From: a bacterium
Lineage (GTDB): Bacteria > Planctomycetota > Planctomycetia > Isosphaerales > Isosphaeraceae
Length of the DNA: 64,000 nt
Direction of reading: 5' to 3'
Assembly (NCBI GenBank): GCA_016125085.1
Contig: WGMM01000043.1
Span: 1-64,000, forward strand
A program made the translations under genes and the position numbers. The notes below the pieces were generated by a model that saw only the letters and a program-made list of their open reading frames with translations, was not told the origin of the DNA and ran no database searches. Below, in pieces: positions 8,879 to 18,121 of this stretch (position 1 is the stretch's first letter; each line of letters opens with the position of its first letter).

Positions 8879-9081
8879 CGGCCGCTGACAGGAGAGCGAA
8901 CGCCTGAACGAGAAATCTGTCTGGTAAGGTGTCCGGCGACGTTCCTCGTCCCTGACGATCCGGGCACATTCGTAACCGTTCGGAGTTAAGAGGCCACCTG
9001 GGCTTCGGACTCGTCGCATGGATTTTGCGGATCTGATCCCGCTCAAAATTCAAGCCGGTCCCATACGGGAAGAAAAGTTCG

Positions 9082-9660
9082 ATGTCGATCAAGATCGTTG
9101 ATGAAGCCGCACTCGAAATCGACGTGGAATATCGATTTCGATACGTCAGGGATTTTGTCGGACTGACATCGTCCGATGTCGAAGCGGTCCGAGAGAGTTC
9201 GCATCTTCTGCGAGAGAAAATGCCGCAGCTTGCTGACGCGCTTCTTACGAAACTTCTGGAAACCGATGAATCGATGCGATTCTTCGTGCCGACCGATGAG
9301 GCCAGAAATTCCCGGCGGTCCGCCAATTCGCAAAACCTGACACAGGATCATCCGCGAGTCCTCCAGATCCGGCAGAATGTCATTCAATTTCTCGACGAAC
9401 TGGTAAGCGGTCAATACGACGACCCGGCTTTCGCGTTCGCACTCGACAAGATCGGGGCGACTCATGCAAGGGCGGATCGAGCGGACGCGAAGGTGCCCAT
9501 GACGCAGATCAATGCCATGATGGGATTTCTGTCCGATCGCCTGATTGCGAAAGCCCGTTCTCTCGGCTTACCGCACGATCGCGAAATCGCCCTGATCACG
9601 GCGCTTCAGAAATTGATCTGGATCCAGATGAACATGATGGTGCGTCATTACGTTCGATGA
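9082..9660 (+). CDS. Protoglobin-domain protein 1 (192 aa)
   Basis: The whole protein fits the protoglobin / globin-coupled-sensor globin domain, of about 190 residues. The N-terminal part has the typical RFRYVRDFVGLTSSDVEAV stretch. The proximal haem ligand is most likely H128 in the motif KIGATHAR, matching the [VI]GxxH pattern, and a helix VPMTQINAMMGFL follows as in the family. There is no signalling domain after the globin, so it is a stand-alone gas-binding protein (O2, CO or NO) in the cytoplasm. A GGAAG stretch precedes the ATG. It is followed 109 bp later by a second, divergent copy, and it lies downstream of a divergent Rrf2 regulator. Confidence 0.85.
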   Translation: MSIKIVDEAALEIDVEYRFRYVRDFVGLTSSDVEAVRESSHLLREKMPQLADALLTKLLETDESMRFFVPTDEARNSRRSANSQNLTQDHPRVLQIRQNVIQFLDELVSGQYDDPAFAFALDKIGATHARADRADAKVPMTQINAMMGFLSDRLIAKARSLGLPHDREIALITALQKLIWIQMNMMVRHYVR

Positions 9661-9769
9661 TTTCCTCCGAGTCACGCCTGTCGTACCGGACCGCGAATGA
9701 TCACGAAATTTGACCTCTGCGTTCCGATGATTCCAGCTGATTCGCTTCGATGAATGGGATGGCAGGACC

Positions 9770-10378
9770 ATGGTGAGGGATTCGAGCGATCAGGAGCATC
9801 TCGAAAAGTTCCGTCAATTACGGAATTTTCTGGAGCTATCGGACTCCGAAATTCAGGCGGTCCATGAGATCAGCGAACGTCTCGAACCGGTGCTGAACCG
9901 TTTGATCGAAGATGTCTACGAACATCTGACCGAACAGGACTGTACGCTCCGCCATTTCGCACGTCCGCAGAACTCCTATACCGGGCCAGTTCCTAAGACG
10001 ATCGAAGAGATCACGCCCGACCACCCGCTCATGAAATTCCGCAAGCAGGCGACTCTGAGATACCTGATTTCACTGATCAGCCGCCCGCTCAACGAACCGT
10101 TCATCCAGTATTTGAACTGGGTCGGCATGATCCATCATGCAAAGGCTGGAGCGACTCGATTTACCGTGCCCGTGGTTCAGCTCGAAGCTTTGATGGGTTT
10201 CATCATGCCAAGACTGACTGCCGGCATCGGGGAACTGAAACTCTCGCGGCATCGGGAAGAGAAAGTCATGCGTGGCCTGCAGAAGCTGCTGTGGATCCAG
10301 AACGAATTCATCCTGATGCATTATCATGGCAGCATCCCCAGCGAGGATTCTGGCAAGGCGAGGCACGATCTCGGCTGA
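9770..10378 (+). CDS. Protoglobin-domain protein 2 (202 aa)
   Basis: This is a second stand-alone protoglobin. It has FRQLRNFLELSDSEIQAVHEI near the N-terminus, where family members carry the Z-helix and A-helix. The proximal histidine is H122 or H123 in WVGMIHHAK, again matching VGxxH. FTVPVVQLEALMGFIMPRL is the next helix, and KLLWIQNEFILMHYH closes the fold. It shares the same end (LQKLxWIQ) with the upstream gene, so the two arose by duplication and have diverged. AGGA lies 8 bp before the ATG. Two globins could bind different ligands or form a heterodimer; this is inference. Confidence 0.85.
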   Translation: MVRDSSDQEHLEKFRQLRNFLELSDSEIQAVHEISERLEPVLNRLIEDVYEHLTEQDCTLRHFARPQNSYTGPVPKTIEEITPDHPLMKFRKQATLRYLISLISRPLNEPFIQYLNWVGMIHHAKAGATRFTVPVVQLEALMGFIMPRLTAGIGELKLSRHREEKVMRGLQKLLWIQNEFILMHYHGSIPSEDSGKARHDLG

Positions 10379-10416
10379 TGGCGCTCAAGAAATCACCGCA
10401 ACCGAACGCGCCCGAT

Positions 10417-12441
10417 TCATTTATCGCCTGATTTCGAATCAGGTTCGGGTTCTTTCGGTTTGCTGGCGAACGTGATGCGATCCTCTTCAGGAGCATTCGC
10501 CGGCTTTTTCAAAGTGGCGAGTTTCTCCCGGTGGACGGCCCCAAGCTCCTTATCGTCGAGATACTCGTAAATCTGGGCCATGGTGTTATGAAGATTCCAT
10601 TCGTTCGGGAAAGTCGCGAGGCAGCGTTCGAGTAAAGTTTTCGCCTCATCCACACGACCGAGTCGTGCCAGAATCTGTCCTTTGGTTTCGATGAAATTGA
10701 GATTGTCAGGCGCTTCGGCGAGTGCCCTGTCGATCAGTTTCGAAGCCTCTTCATAGCGATAGGGCGGGAACTTGTAGTAAAGGGCAGCCAGGTTATTGAA
10801 GACGCCCGGATCATTCGTCGGGACGGCGATCAGGCGTTCGTAACATTCGATGGCCAGGGGCCATTGGCCGGCAGCATGAGCCGCCATAGCGGTTCTGGCG
10901 AGGATTTGAGGGTCGACAGTTGCGGCCCTGATTCGGGTCAAAACCCAATTTCTGGCTTTTTGCGAGGTCCGATCAGGAGTTGCGATCGCCAATCCGATCG
11001 CCATATCGATCAATTCCGGGTTATTCGGTTCGCGATCGAGGATGACGGTCAGCCGATTCCAGGCGGCGTCCGGGTTGAGGGGTACGCTGCGCACCTCGCG
11101 TACCAGCGTGAGGTTTTCGAATTCGCGTTTCCAGCGAGCTTTGCCTTCGGCATCGATTCTGGAGTTCGCTTCGAGCCATGCCAGAAACTCGTCATCTTTG
11201 CGAAGCAGACTCGAAAGCCGTGCCCTGGCGGCGATCTCCTGTTCGTCGATGAGCGGATTCTGGGCCATTCGCCCTTCGATTTGCTGCAACGCATCTTCGG
11301 CGTCCTTGACCAGTTGCGCGGTCGGATCGCCTGAATCGATGTTCCAGGACAACCAGAGAATATCGCATCGAGAGACGAGATCCGCGTTGCGAATCGGCAG
11401 GAGGATCGCCATGGCGGAAGCCAGATCGCCACGCACAGCAGCGGCATTGGCCAGAACTTTGCGGGCCCGAATTTCCTTTTCCTTCGAAAGTGGGCCGTTG
11501 AGCGATTCCGCGAACTTTTTGAGTGCGAGATCGGCCAGCTCCGAGGAACCTTCAAGCATGGTGACGAACCGTTCGGCGACATCGAAACGGTACTCGGCGA
11601 TGACCAGATCGCGCTGATCGGATTCACGCGCGATCAGCAGCCGCACGGCTTTCTGATAGTCTCCGTTCGCCACGAGCGTGTCGAAATAGGACAGCAGATC
11701 TCGGGAATCCGCCAGAGGCGATGAGATAATACGATCGCCTATCAGCGAGGCTTCTTTCGTACGATTGCCATGAACGGCATCGGTCCATGCATCCTGGTAA
11801 CGGGCGAACGAGGCAGCGGCATGCTCTTTCGACTGGATGATCGAAGGCATGGCCACGCCGAATCCGAAGAGAACGGCAGGCGACATGGCCGCGATCCAGT
11901 GCGGAACTCGATACCTGATCGCCTGTCGAACGTATTTCTTGATGAAGTAGATCGGACGCTGGCGATAGGGAATCCGGACGTCGGATGCGCTTTGATCCGT
12001 ACTCCCGACACCGAACGCCGATTTTTTCGCCCGTTCACGCCCTTTCGAGGCTTCGATTTTACGTGCTTCGCGTGCGAGCCGCTGCTGAAGCACCTGGGCC
12101 TTGCGAACCTTGAGATAACGTTTCAGGTAGTCGCCGATTCCTGTCAGTGGAACGGATAGAGGTGGCGACACCGGGGGCGAGGCCTGGTTCTGATCTTGCT
12201 TTACCGATTCGACTTTGTCGTGCGTTTTCGGCTGCTGGACAGGAAAAGGCGGTGGGACGATCGGGTCCGTTGAAGGTGCGGATTTCTCGAGTTCACGAAG
12301 CTCACGGGCACGCGCTTTGGCGGCGAGCTTCTTCGCGATCGCTTTTTCTTCACGCCTGATCGCCCGTTCGCGCTTTTTCCGGCGGATCCATCGACGGAAT
12401 CGTTCCGCGAGCGGTTTTTTGCGGGAATCCGACCGATCCAT
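10417..12441 (-). CDS. Membrane TPR protein, paralogue A (674 aa)
   Basis: The N-terminal 55 residues are a very basic, helical segment (RFRRWIRRKKRERAIRR) likely to form a coiled coil or bind acidic surfaces. A Pro-rich linker (about 56-100) and a second basic helix (about 105-140) follow. A transmembrane helix lies at about 182-203 and is followed by about 470 residues of helical TPR repeats, clearest near the C-terminus (NNLAALYYKFPPY, ETKGQILARLGRVDEA, NLHNTMAQIYEYLDD). The TPR part is probably outside the cytoplasmic membrane. It is the last of three tandem paralogues. The ATG at 12441 was chosen; one at 12498 would overlap the upstream gene by 26 bp and lacks a ribosome-binding site. 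Confidence 0.8.
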   Translation of the reverse strand: MDRSDSRKKPLAERFRRWIRRKKRERAIRREEKAIAKKLAAKARARELRELEKSAPSTDPIVPPPFPVQQPKTHDKVESVKQDQNQASPPVSPPLSVPLTGIGDYLKRYLKVRKAQVLQQRLAREARKIEASKGRERAKKSAFGVGSTDQSASDVRIPYRQRPIYFIKKYVRQAIRYRVPHWIAAMSPAVLFGFGVAMPSIIQSKEHAAASFARYQDAWTDAVHGNRTKEASLIGDRIISSPLADSRDLLSYFDTLVANGDYQKAVRLLIARESDQRDLVIAEYRFDVAERFVTMLEGSSELADLALKKFAESLNGPLSKEKEIRARKVLANAAAVRGDLASAMAILLPIRNADLVSRCDILWLSWNIDSGDPTAQLVKDAEDALQQIEGRMAQNPLIDEQEIAARARLSSLLRKDDEFLAWLEANSRIDAEGKARWKREFENLTLVREVRSVPLNPDAAWNRLTVILDREPNNPELIDMAIGLAIATPDRTSQKARNWVLTRIRAATVDPQILARTAMAAHAAGQWPLAIECYERLIAVPTNDPGVFNNLAALYYKFPPYRYEEASKLIDRALAEAPDNLNFIETKGQILARLGRVDEAKTLLERCLATFPNEWNLHNTMAQIYEYLDDKELGAVHREKLATLKKPANAPEEDRITFASKPKEPEPDSKSGDK

Positions 12442-12472
12442 AGAATCTGCCTGAACTTTCGTCACGTTTGCG

Positions 12473-14506
12473 TCAACGCCGGCCCCCCTGGGCGGCATTT
12501 TTCGGTGTGTCTTTTACGAAATCCGCCAGCACGGCGTATCGATCGGCATCCGTGGGTTTTGGGAGCGTACTGAGTATGTTCCGGTGTGCGGCGGCATTCC
12601 GGGTATCGCCCTGCCGTTCGTAGATCTGGGCGAGCGTGTTATGCAGGTTCCATTCTCTGGGCAACGCCGGTATCGTACTGACGAGAATTTCGCGTGCCTC
12701 GTCGAATTTGCCCATGCGTGCCAGAATCTGGCCTTTGGTTTCGAGGATCACGAGATTCCTCGGGGCGAGTTCCAGAGCTTTATCGACCAGGCGAAGCGAT
12801 TCTTCGAGGTCTCGAGGCGGGAACTTGTACAACAGCCCTGACAAATTATTCAGCGCGGATACGTCGTTGGGTTGTCGTTCGAGGACTTTCCGGTAAAACG
12901 CCCGGGAATCATCCCAGCGACCGTTCATGTGAGCCGCCATACTCCCCTGCCGCAGAAATTCGATATCGGCCGAATCGGACTGGAGACGCTCACGCACCCA
13001 GCGATCGAGCGGGCTCCCGGGCTTTCGTTCGTCGCGGGCCCAGATTCCCAGAGCCAGTCGAAGCCAGGCCTGGTTGTTCGGCTCCGATTCCAGAAGCGGC
13101 TGGAGGCGTGCCCAGAGAACTTCCGCCTTGACCGGCTTTTTCCGGCCTTCCGTCAATAACGAGAGTTTTTCCAGCTCGAGAGCGATCCCTTTTCGGTCTT
13201 CTACCGAGAGATTTTCGACTTTCCCCAGCCAGGAACGGGCTTCCTTTTCCCGGTCCAGAATCATGAGAAGACGCATCCGAGCCCGCAGGGCGGAAAGTTC
13301 GCCCAATGACTCGACCGGTCTGCCTGTGTCGATATTCACCAGCAGACCGGAAGCGGCGGATCGAATCTGGCCGAGTTCGTCGTCGCTCGCCCGATTGAAC
13401 TTGAGAAACAGCAGATCGGCGGCGATGAAGGGCGACCGGCTGGCAATCGGTTCGAGATACGCCTCGGCGGCATCGAAATTGCCCTGGATGATCGCGACGT
13501 TGGCTAACATCTGGCGGGCTTTTTCTTCGTCTTTCTCCGGCAACGGTCCGGCCGTGCTTTCCCTGAGTTTGCCGAAAGCGAGATTGCGCAGCCCGGGACG
13601 CCTGGAGAAATCGGGCAGCTTGAACAGCTGTTCGGCCAGTCGATATCGATATTTCGCGAGGTCTGCCGATCGCACCTGGGACTCGCGAGAAAGGAGAAAG
13701 CGAACGGCTTTTTCCTCGTTACCCGTCTTCATAAGGCAGTCGAAGTATCGAAAATCGTCGTCGACATTGAAGGGGCCGCTCTCCAGAAGCCGAGTGCCGC
13801 AAAGCTCTGCGGCTTTCCATGTCTCCGATTTCACCAGTTCCTGCCATTTCGCCGAATACTTCAGCCGTTGCGTCGCGGCACTGGCAGTCGTATTCGTCAC
13901 TGCCGGAATCACGGCCGTGAGCAGAAACACGATCGAAGGCACGATCGCAGCCAGCCACTGCGGAACACGGAGATAAATCAGTTCAGACCAGAGGGTGCTG
14001 ATGAGCCTTGAGAAAGAGAACTTGAGATTTTCGTCCTGATCCGCTGCACCGTGTCTCGTACCTCCGACGGCAAACTCGTCGTCCGGGCCGTCGAGACGTT
14101 TGGGGTTCGCGAATCCTTTTCTCAGCTCGCCTTCGATCGCCTTGCGTTCTTTTCGGATCTCCTGGCGCATCCTCGCTGCTTCACGCCACTGAGCGAACAG
14201 TCCTCCTTCTCCAGGGGGAGCGTCGAAACCGGTGGTTCGATCTTCAGGCAGGACGCGGACACGGGAGACGACGGTCTCATTGTCGGACTGGGTTTCGGCA
14301 CTGCCGTACGAACGGGCCGAAGGCTTCGGCATGTCGCGCGACTGGGCGGGCATTCCGTCTCGCGTCTGCTTTTCTTCCTTCTCGAATCGGCGCAGCTCAC
14401 GACGCTCCGCGGCCAGGATGCGGCGATGTTCGCGCCAGGCGCTCCATCGCTGCGTCAGAGCCTTGAGAAAACCTGATTCCTCCGGATTGTCCCACGAATC
14501 ATTCAT
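12473..14506 (-). CDS. Membrane TPR protein, paralogue B (677 aa)
   Basis: The layout is the same as in the neighbour downstream: an acidic-basic helical N-terminus (about 20-48), a linker, a second charged helix (about 106-130), a transmembrane helix (about 183-205), then TPR-type helices to the end. Diagnostic blocks shared with both neighbours are LNNLSGLLYKFPP, ETKGQILARMGKFDEA and EWNLHNTLAQIYE. A GGAG lies 12 bp before the ATG. The short gap to the next gene (31 bp) points to one operon. TPRs bind protein partners; no enzyme domain is visible. Confidence 0.85.
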   Translation of the reverse strand: MNDSWDNPEESGFLKALTQRWSAWREHRRILAAERRELRRFEKEEKQTRDGMPAQSRDMPKPSARSYGSAETQSDNETVVSRVRVLPEDRTTGFDAPPGEGGLFAQWREAARMRQEIRKERKAIEGELRKGFANPKRLDGPDDEFAVGGTRHGAADQDENLKFSFSRLISTLWSELIYLRVPQWLAAIVPSIVFLLTAVIPAVTNTTASAATQRLKYSAKWQELVKSETWKAAELCGTRLLESGPFNVDDDFRYFDCLMKTGNEEKAVRFLLSRESQVRSADLAKYRYRLAEQLFKLPDFSRRPGLRNLAFGKLRESTAGPLPEKDEEKARQMLANVAIIQGNFDAAEAYLEPIASRSPFIAADLLFLKFNRASDDELGQIRSAASGLLVNIDTGRPVESLGELSALRARMRLLMILDREKEARSWLGKVENLSVEDRKGIALELEKLSLLTEGRKKPVKAEVLWARLQPLLESEPNNQAWLRLALGIWARDERKPGSPLDRWVRERLQSDSADIEFLRQGSMAAHMNGRWDDSRAFYRKVLERQPNDVSALNNLSGLLYKFPPRDLEESLRLVDKALELAPRNLVILETKGQILARMGKFDEAREILVSTIPALPREWNLHNTLAQIYERQGDTRNAAAHRNILSTLPKPTDADRYAVLADFVKDTPKNAAQGGRR

Positions 14507-14608
14507 CAGCTTTCTCCGGAACTTCCTGCCGTTGAGCCATCATCCGTGTCATACGTACGAACCTGTTCCCACGCATTAGTTTAACATCGTTATGCAGTCT
14601 GACCATAC

Positions 14609-16198
14609 CTATTGCTTCAGTGCATTAAGTTTCTCGAAAGAACCGGCATCCGCCGGGCGGGGCAGCTTCGCGAGTAACTCGCGATGCGCTTTGGCCAGCG
14701 CGGTGTCACCCGACTTTTCGTAAATCTGAACAAGCGTGTTGTGGAGCCCCCATTCCTCGGGCAGCGGGCCCAGGCATTTTTCCAGAATCGTTCTGGCCTG
14801 GTCGATTCGCCCTGAGCGGGCCAGCAACTGGCCGATCGTTTCCTGAATCGCTGGCTGATCCGGAGCGAGCCTGTCGGCTTCCTGAGCCAGCCTCAGCCCT
14901 TCTTCCAGATTCTCCGGTTCGTGCTTGTAAATCAGAACGGCCAGGTTATTCATCGCGACGGCATCTTCCGGGAACCGCTTGAGGAAATTCCGGTAGAGTT
15001 TTCGCAACAGCCTGGAATCCTCGGCCGTTCGGCCGAAGACTTCGTACTGGCCGCTGAGCGCCACGAGGGCCTGACGAAGCAGGAAGTCGTTGGCCGAGTC
15101 GTCGTCGAGACGGGATTGAACCCACAATTTCGCAGGCTCGGTCCCGATCCGGACCGGACCGGCCCAGATCGATACGACGAAACTCAACCAGATGGGATCG
15201 TCGGGTTTGCGTTCGAGAACCCGTTCGAGCTTGGACCAGTCGGGCAGCGTTCCGTCCGCCGAGTTCTTCATCGACGAGACAAGCTGCATCTCCGCGAATT
15301 CCGAATCGATCGACTTCCGGGCCTCCGGTGCGAGCGTCTTCTGCAGTGCGAACCACTCCGCGGCTTCCGCCGAACGGCCCATGATGACCAGCAGGCGTAA
15401 CTTGGCAAGCACGTTATCAGGATTCGGAACTCGCTGGGCCCTCAAGTCCCGCTCCAGCCGGTCGAGGACGCGGTCAGTCGCATTCGCGTCAAACTCCAGA
15501 TTGCCCGACCAGGCCAGCCAGAGTGCTTCGGCACCCGCGACCGGGCTTTCCGTCATGATCGGTTCGAGGGTCTTGAAGGCGGCAGCCAGATCCCCTTTGC
15601 GAACTTCGATCAAGGCGATTTTCCGGCGGGCCAGGATGGCATATTCGCCGGAATCGAGTTCGATGGTACGGCGCAGGTGGCGTTCGGCATCGAGCAATTG
15701 CTTATCCGTCGCCGCGGGCTCGCTCAAGAGCATATTCGCCAGCCGGAAATGGTAAATGGGGTTGGACTTCGCATCCTTGCGCGTCATGGCGCTCAAAATC
15801 GCCATGGCTCGCGTACGATCGCCCTTCGCCACGAGATAATCGAGATAACGTTCGCGTGTGACCAGATCGGAACTGTCCGACTTCAACAGGCGAGTGAATA
15901 CGACTTCCGCTCTGGATTTCGAGTCGCTGGCCGGAAGCCCCGCCAATTCTTCATGATATTTCGCGTGGTTACGAGCGACCGTGGCTGCGGAGCGTTCCCG
16001 GAAGGCAGGAATCAATGTCAGTACGATCCCGACGATCGCAGGAACCGCGCCGAGAAGCGCCTTGCCCAGTTCCACGATCCGAGGCGGCCGAAAGGCCAGA
16101 GGAACTCCCAGAAATCGGAACTTGAAAACGACTTCGGATCTCTCGTTCGAAGAAGGCGTCGATAGAACAGGCCTGGAGGCGCGTTTTCTGCGTGGCAT
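14609..16198 (-). CDS. Membrane TPR protein, paralogue C (529 aa)
   Basis: This is the shortest of the three paralogues. The basic coiled-coil region is missing; the protein starts with a basic tail (MPRRKRASRP) and reaches its transmembrane helix at about 45-65. The TPR part covers the remaining 460 residues, with AMNNLAVLIYKHEPENLEEG, ETIGQLLARSGRIDQA and EEWGLHNTLVQIYEKSGD matching paralogues A and B. It is the first gene of the set, 102 bp upstream of paralogue B. The differing N-termini suggest the three paralogues face different cytoplasmic partners while sharing the same outer TPR surface; this is inference. Confidence 0.85.
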   Translation of the reverse strand: MPRRKRASRPVLSTPSSNERSEVVFKFRFLGVPLAFRPPRIVELGKALLGAVPAIVGIVLTLIPAFRERSAATVARNHAKYHEELAGLPASDSKSRAEVVFTRLLKSDSSDLVTRERYLDYLVAKGDRTRAMAILSAMTRKDAKSNPIYHFRLANMLLSEPAATDKQLLDAERHLRRTIELDSGEYAILARRKIALIEVRKGDLAAAFKTLEPIMTESPVAGAEALWLAWSGNLEFDANATDRVLDRLERDLRAQRVPNPDNVLAKLRLLVIMGRSAEAAEWFALQKTLAPEARKSIDSEFAEMQLVSSMKNSADGTLPDWSKLERVLERKPDDPIWLSFVVSIWAGPVRIGTEPAKLWVQSRLDDDSANDFLLRQALVALSGQYEVFGRTAEDSRLLRKLYRNFLKRFPEDAVAMNNLAVLIYKHEPENLEEGLRLAQEADRLAPDQPAIQETIGQLLARSGRIDQARTILEKCLGPLPEEWGLHNTLVQIYEKSGDTALAKAHRELLAKLPRPADAGSFEKLNALKQ

Positions 16199-16265
16199 AC
16201 AGTGCTCTCGAACGCGAACGATTTCGGACAGGCCTGTTACTTTCCTGACCGACGGATTTTGACAT

Positions 16266-16295
16266 AGTATAAATTCTCACGCCGGTATTCGCCAA
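16266..16295 (-). promoter_or_regulatory. Possible promoter of the TPR operon
   Basis: On the minus strand, TTGGCG (16290-16295) is followed after 18 bp by TATACT (16266-16271), giving 4 of 6 and 5 of 6 matches to sigma70 consensus. It lies about 70 bp upstream of paralogue C and would read through all three TPR genes. Confidence 0.45.
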
Positions 16296-16353
16296 GCTTT
16301 CCCATCTCCTGTGCTTTTCCGGCAACTTGCCCGCGTTCTCGAAATCGCCGTGC

Positions 16354-17970
16354 TCAGGCCCTGCTTATTTTCCGAAGAATCCAGCGCACGTCGCGCCTGC
16401 CTGCTTCCAGAATCGCATAACCCAGCACGTAAAAGCAGATAGACAAACTCACGTGCGTGATCAGCATCCAGGTTTTTTCGAGCCGGCCGGGTCCCTTCGC
16501 ATGGATGTCCCACACCTGACCGAACGCCAGGCTCGCGAGACAAAGCACGAAACCGCCCAGGAGTGCAGGCGCGAGCGACCTGCGGAAGAAGTCGGCCATG
16601 CGAAGATCGAGTACTCGAAAAGCATAGATTCCGGGAACGAGCAGATTCGAAAACAGGCTGGTGAGCACGGTGCCCCAGATCACTCCGGCGACACCCAGGC
16701 GCAGCGTCAGAACATAGCTCAGCGGGAGATTCACGATCGCACCGGCGATGGCGGCCAGAGCGATCGGACGCACGTCGCCCTGCCCCGTGGCGATCTGCAC
16801 CGGTACGGACAACACAAGCGGCAGGCAGGCGACAAGAAACAGACGCATCAGCGGGGCGTATTGGGCTTTTTCAGGCCCCACCCAGACTTCGAGAAACGGA
16901 GCGGCGTAAATCCAGGCCGCGAGGCCGACGGGGAACAGCAGCCCGAAGTGAAACCGGACACCGTCGTACTTGATCCGGTCCAGGTTCGCCGCATCCCGCG
17001 CGGCGATGAGCGTGGCCGCTGCCGGCATGACGAAATAGGCCAGTGTCCAGCCGGTCTGCCGTAACTGCATAAATGGTTTCGAAACGACGAGATAGATCGA
17101 ATTCGCGGGGCCGGGATCAGCCATGACGAAGCCGAGCACGGTCGTGTCGAGCTTGTCTGCGATCACGACCGAAAGCTGGATGAGGAAAACCCAGAGGCTC
17201 ATGGGAATCATCCCGGCGAATTCATGCCAGCTCGCGCCGCGAAAGCCGGGGAACATGCCGAATTCCCGGATCGAGATCCAGATCGCCGGGCCGAGAATCA
17301 GACAGATCTGAAGGATCGACTGGAGCCATACGACCCACAAAAGAGACAAACCCGCCTGGATTCCGGCCAGGAGGATCAGAAACCGGCCAATGACCGTGAC
17401 CACTTCGAGCCGCGGGATAACTTCATACCTGTGAGCAGCCTGCAGGATGGCCGAAACGACCGTGCTCAAGCCCCAGCACGGTGCCGTCAGTGCCTGAAGC
17501 CAGAGCAGGTTGATGATCAGGCGCTGATCCGCCGGGGAGAAATCCGTATACGGAACGGTGCCGTATGCGACTGCCAGAAGCAGTGCGGCCTGCACGACGG
17601 TCACGCATCCGTAAAAGATCATGCCGCAGGCCAGGCTTCGGCGGACGGCCGCGCGATCATCGCGCGCCCAGGCGGTCACGACGCTGCGCTGGAGGGCGGA
17701 ACTCATGCCGAATTCCAGCAGCATCTGGAAAAATCCGAAGCCCCAGGCGAATCCGTAGGCACCGAACTGGGCATCGCCGTATGTCCGGATCATCAGCGGG
17801 ACTGACCAGAAGGCGCATACGGCCGCGATCGGCGTCTTGAGGGCCAGCCAGAAGCTGCCCGACAGGACTCGCGACAACATCCGCGAACCTGACCCGCTGC
17901 CAGTCGTCTCGCCGGATGGATCGGGCCGATCCGCTGCTTCGTGCCGGACTTCGACGTCTTGACGTTCCAT
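16354..17970 (-). CDS. Wzx-like polysaccharide flippase (MOP superfamily, 538 aa)
   Basis: This is a multi-pass membrane protein with about 14 hydrophobic helices in the pattern of O-antigen or exopolysaccharide flippases. The first is LSGSFWLALKTPIAAVCAFWSVPLM, followed by the typical YGDAQFGAYGFAWGFGFFQMLLEFGMSSALQR block. It probably moves lipid-linked oligosaccharides across the inner membrane. The ATG at 17970 gives a 30-residue hydrophilic lead; an in-frame ATG at 17880 right before the first helix, behind an AGG, is a good alternative. No glycosyltransferases are next to it in this window. It shares a strand with the TPR genes downstream (155-bp gap). Confidence 0.85.
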   Translation of the reverse strand: MERQDVEVRHEAADRPDPSGETTGSGSGSRMLSRVLSGSFWLALKTPIAAVCAFWSVPLMIRTYGDAQFGAYGFAWGFGFFQMLLEFGMSSALQRSVVTAWARDDRAAVRRSLACGMIFYGCVTVVQAALLLAVAYGTVPYTDFSPADQRLIINLLWLQALTAPCWGLSTVVSAILQAAHRYEVIPRLEVVTVIGRFLILLAGIQAGLSLLWVVWLQSILQICLILGPAIWISIREFGMFPGFRGASWHEFAGMIPMSLWVFLIQLSVVIADKLDTTVLGFVMADPGPANSIYLVVSKPFMQLRQTGWTLAYFVMPAAATLIAARDAANLDRIKYDGVRFHFGLLFPVGLAAWIYAAPFLEVWVGPEKAQYAPLMRLFLVACLPLVLSVPVQIATGQGDVRPIALAAIAGAIVNLPLSYVLTLRLGVAGVIWGTVLTSLFSNLLVPGIYAFRVLDLRMADFFRRSLAPALLGGFVLCLASLAFGQVWDIHAKGPGRLEKTWMLITHVSLSICFYVLGYAILEAGRRDVRWILRKISRA

Positions 17971-18121
17971 CGGATGTGTGGTCCGGGCCTCATGCCTCGA
18001 CCGAACGATTCCGCGGCCCTGACGAAGCTCGATCGTTCAGGAACCGCAGTCCGGTCGCTTCCGTATTGTGCGACTGAGGCATTCTACAAGCTTCGCGCCG
18101 GAATTCACAAGGACGGATCGC

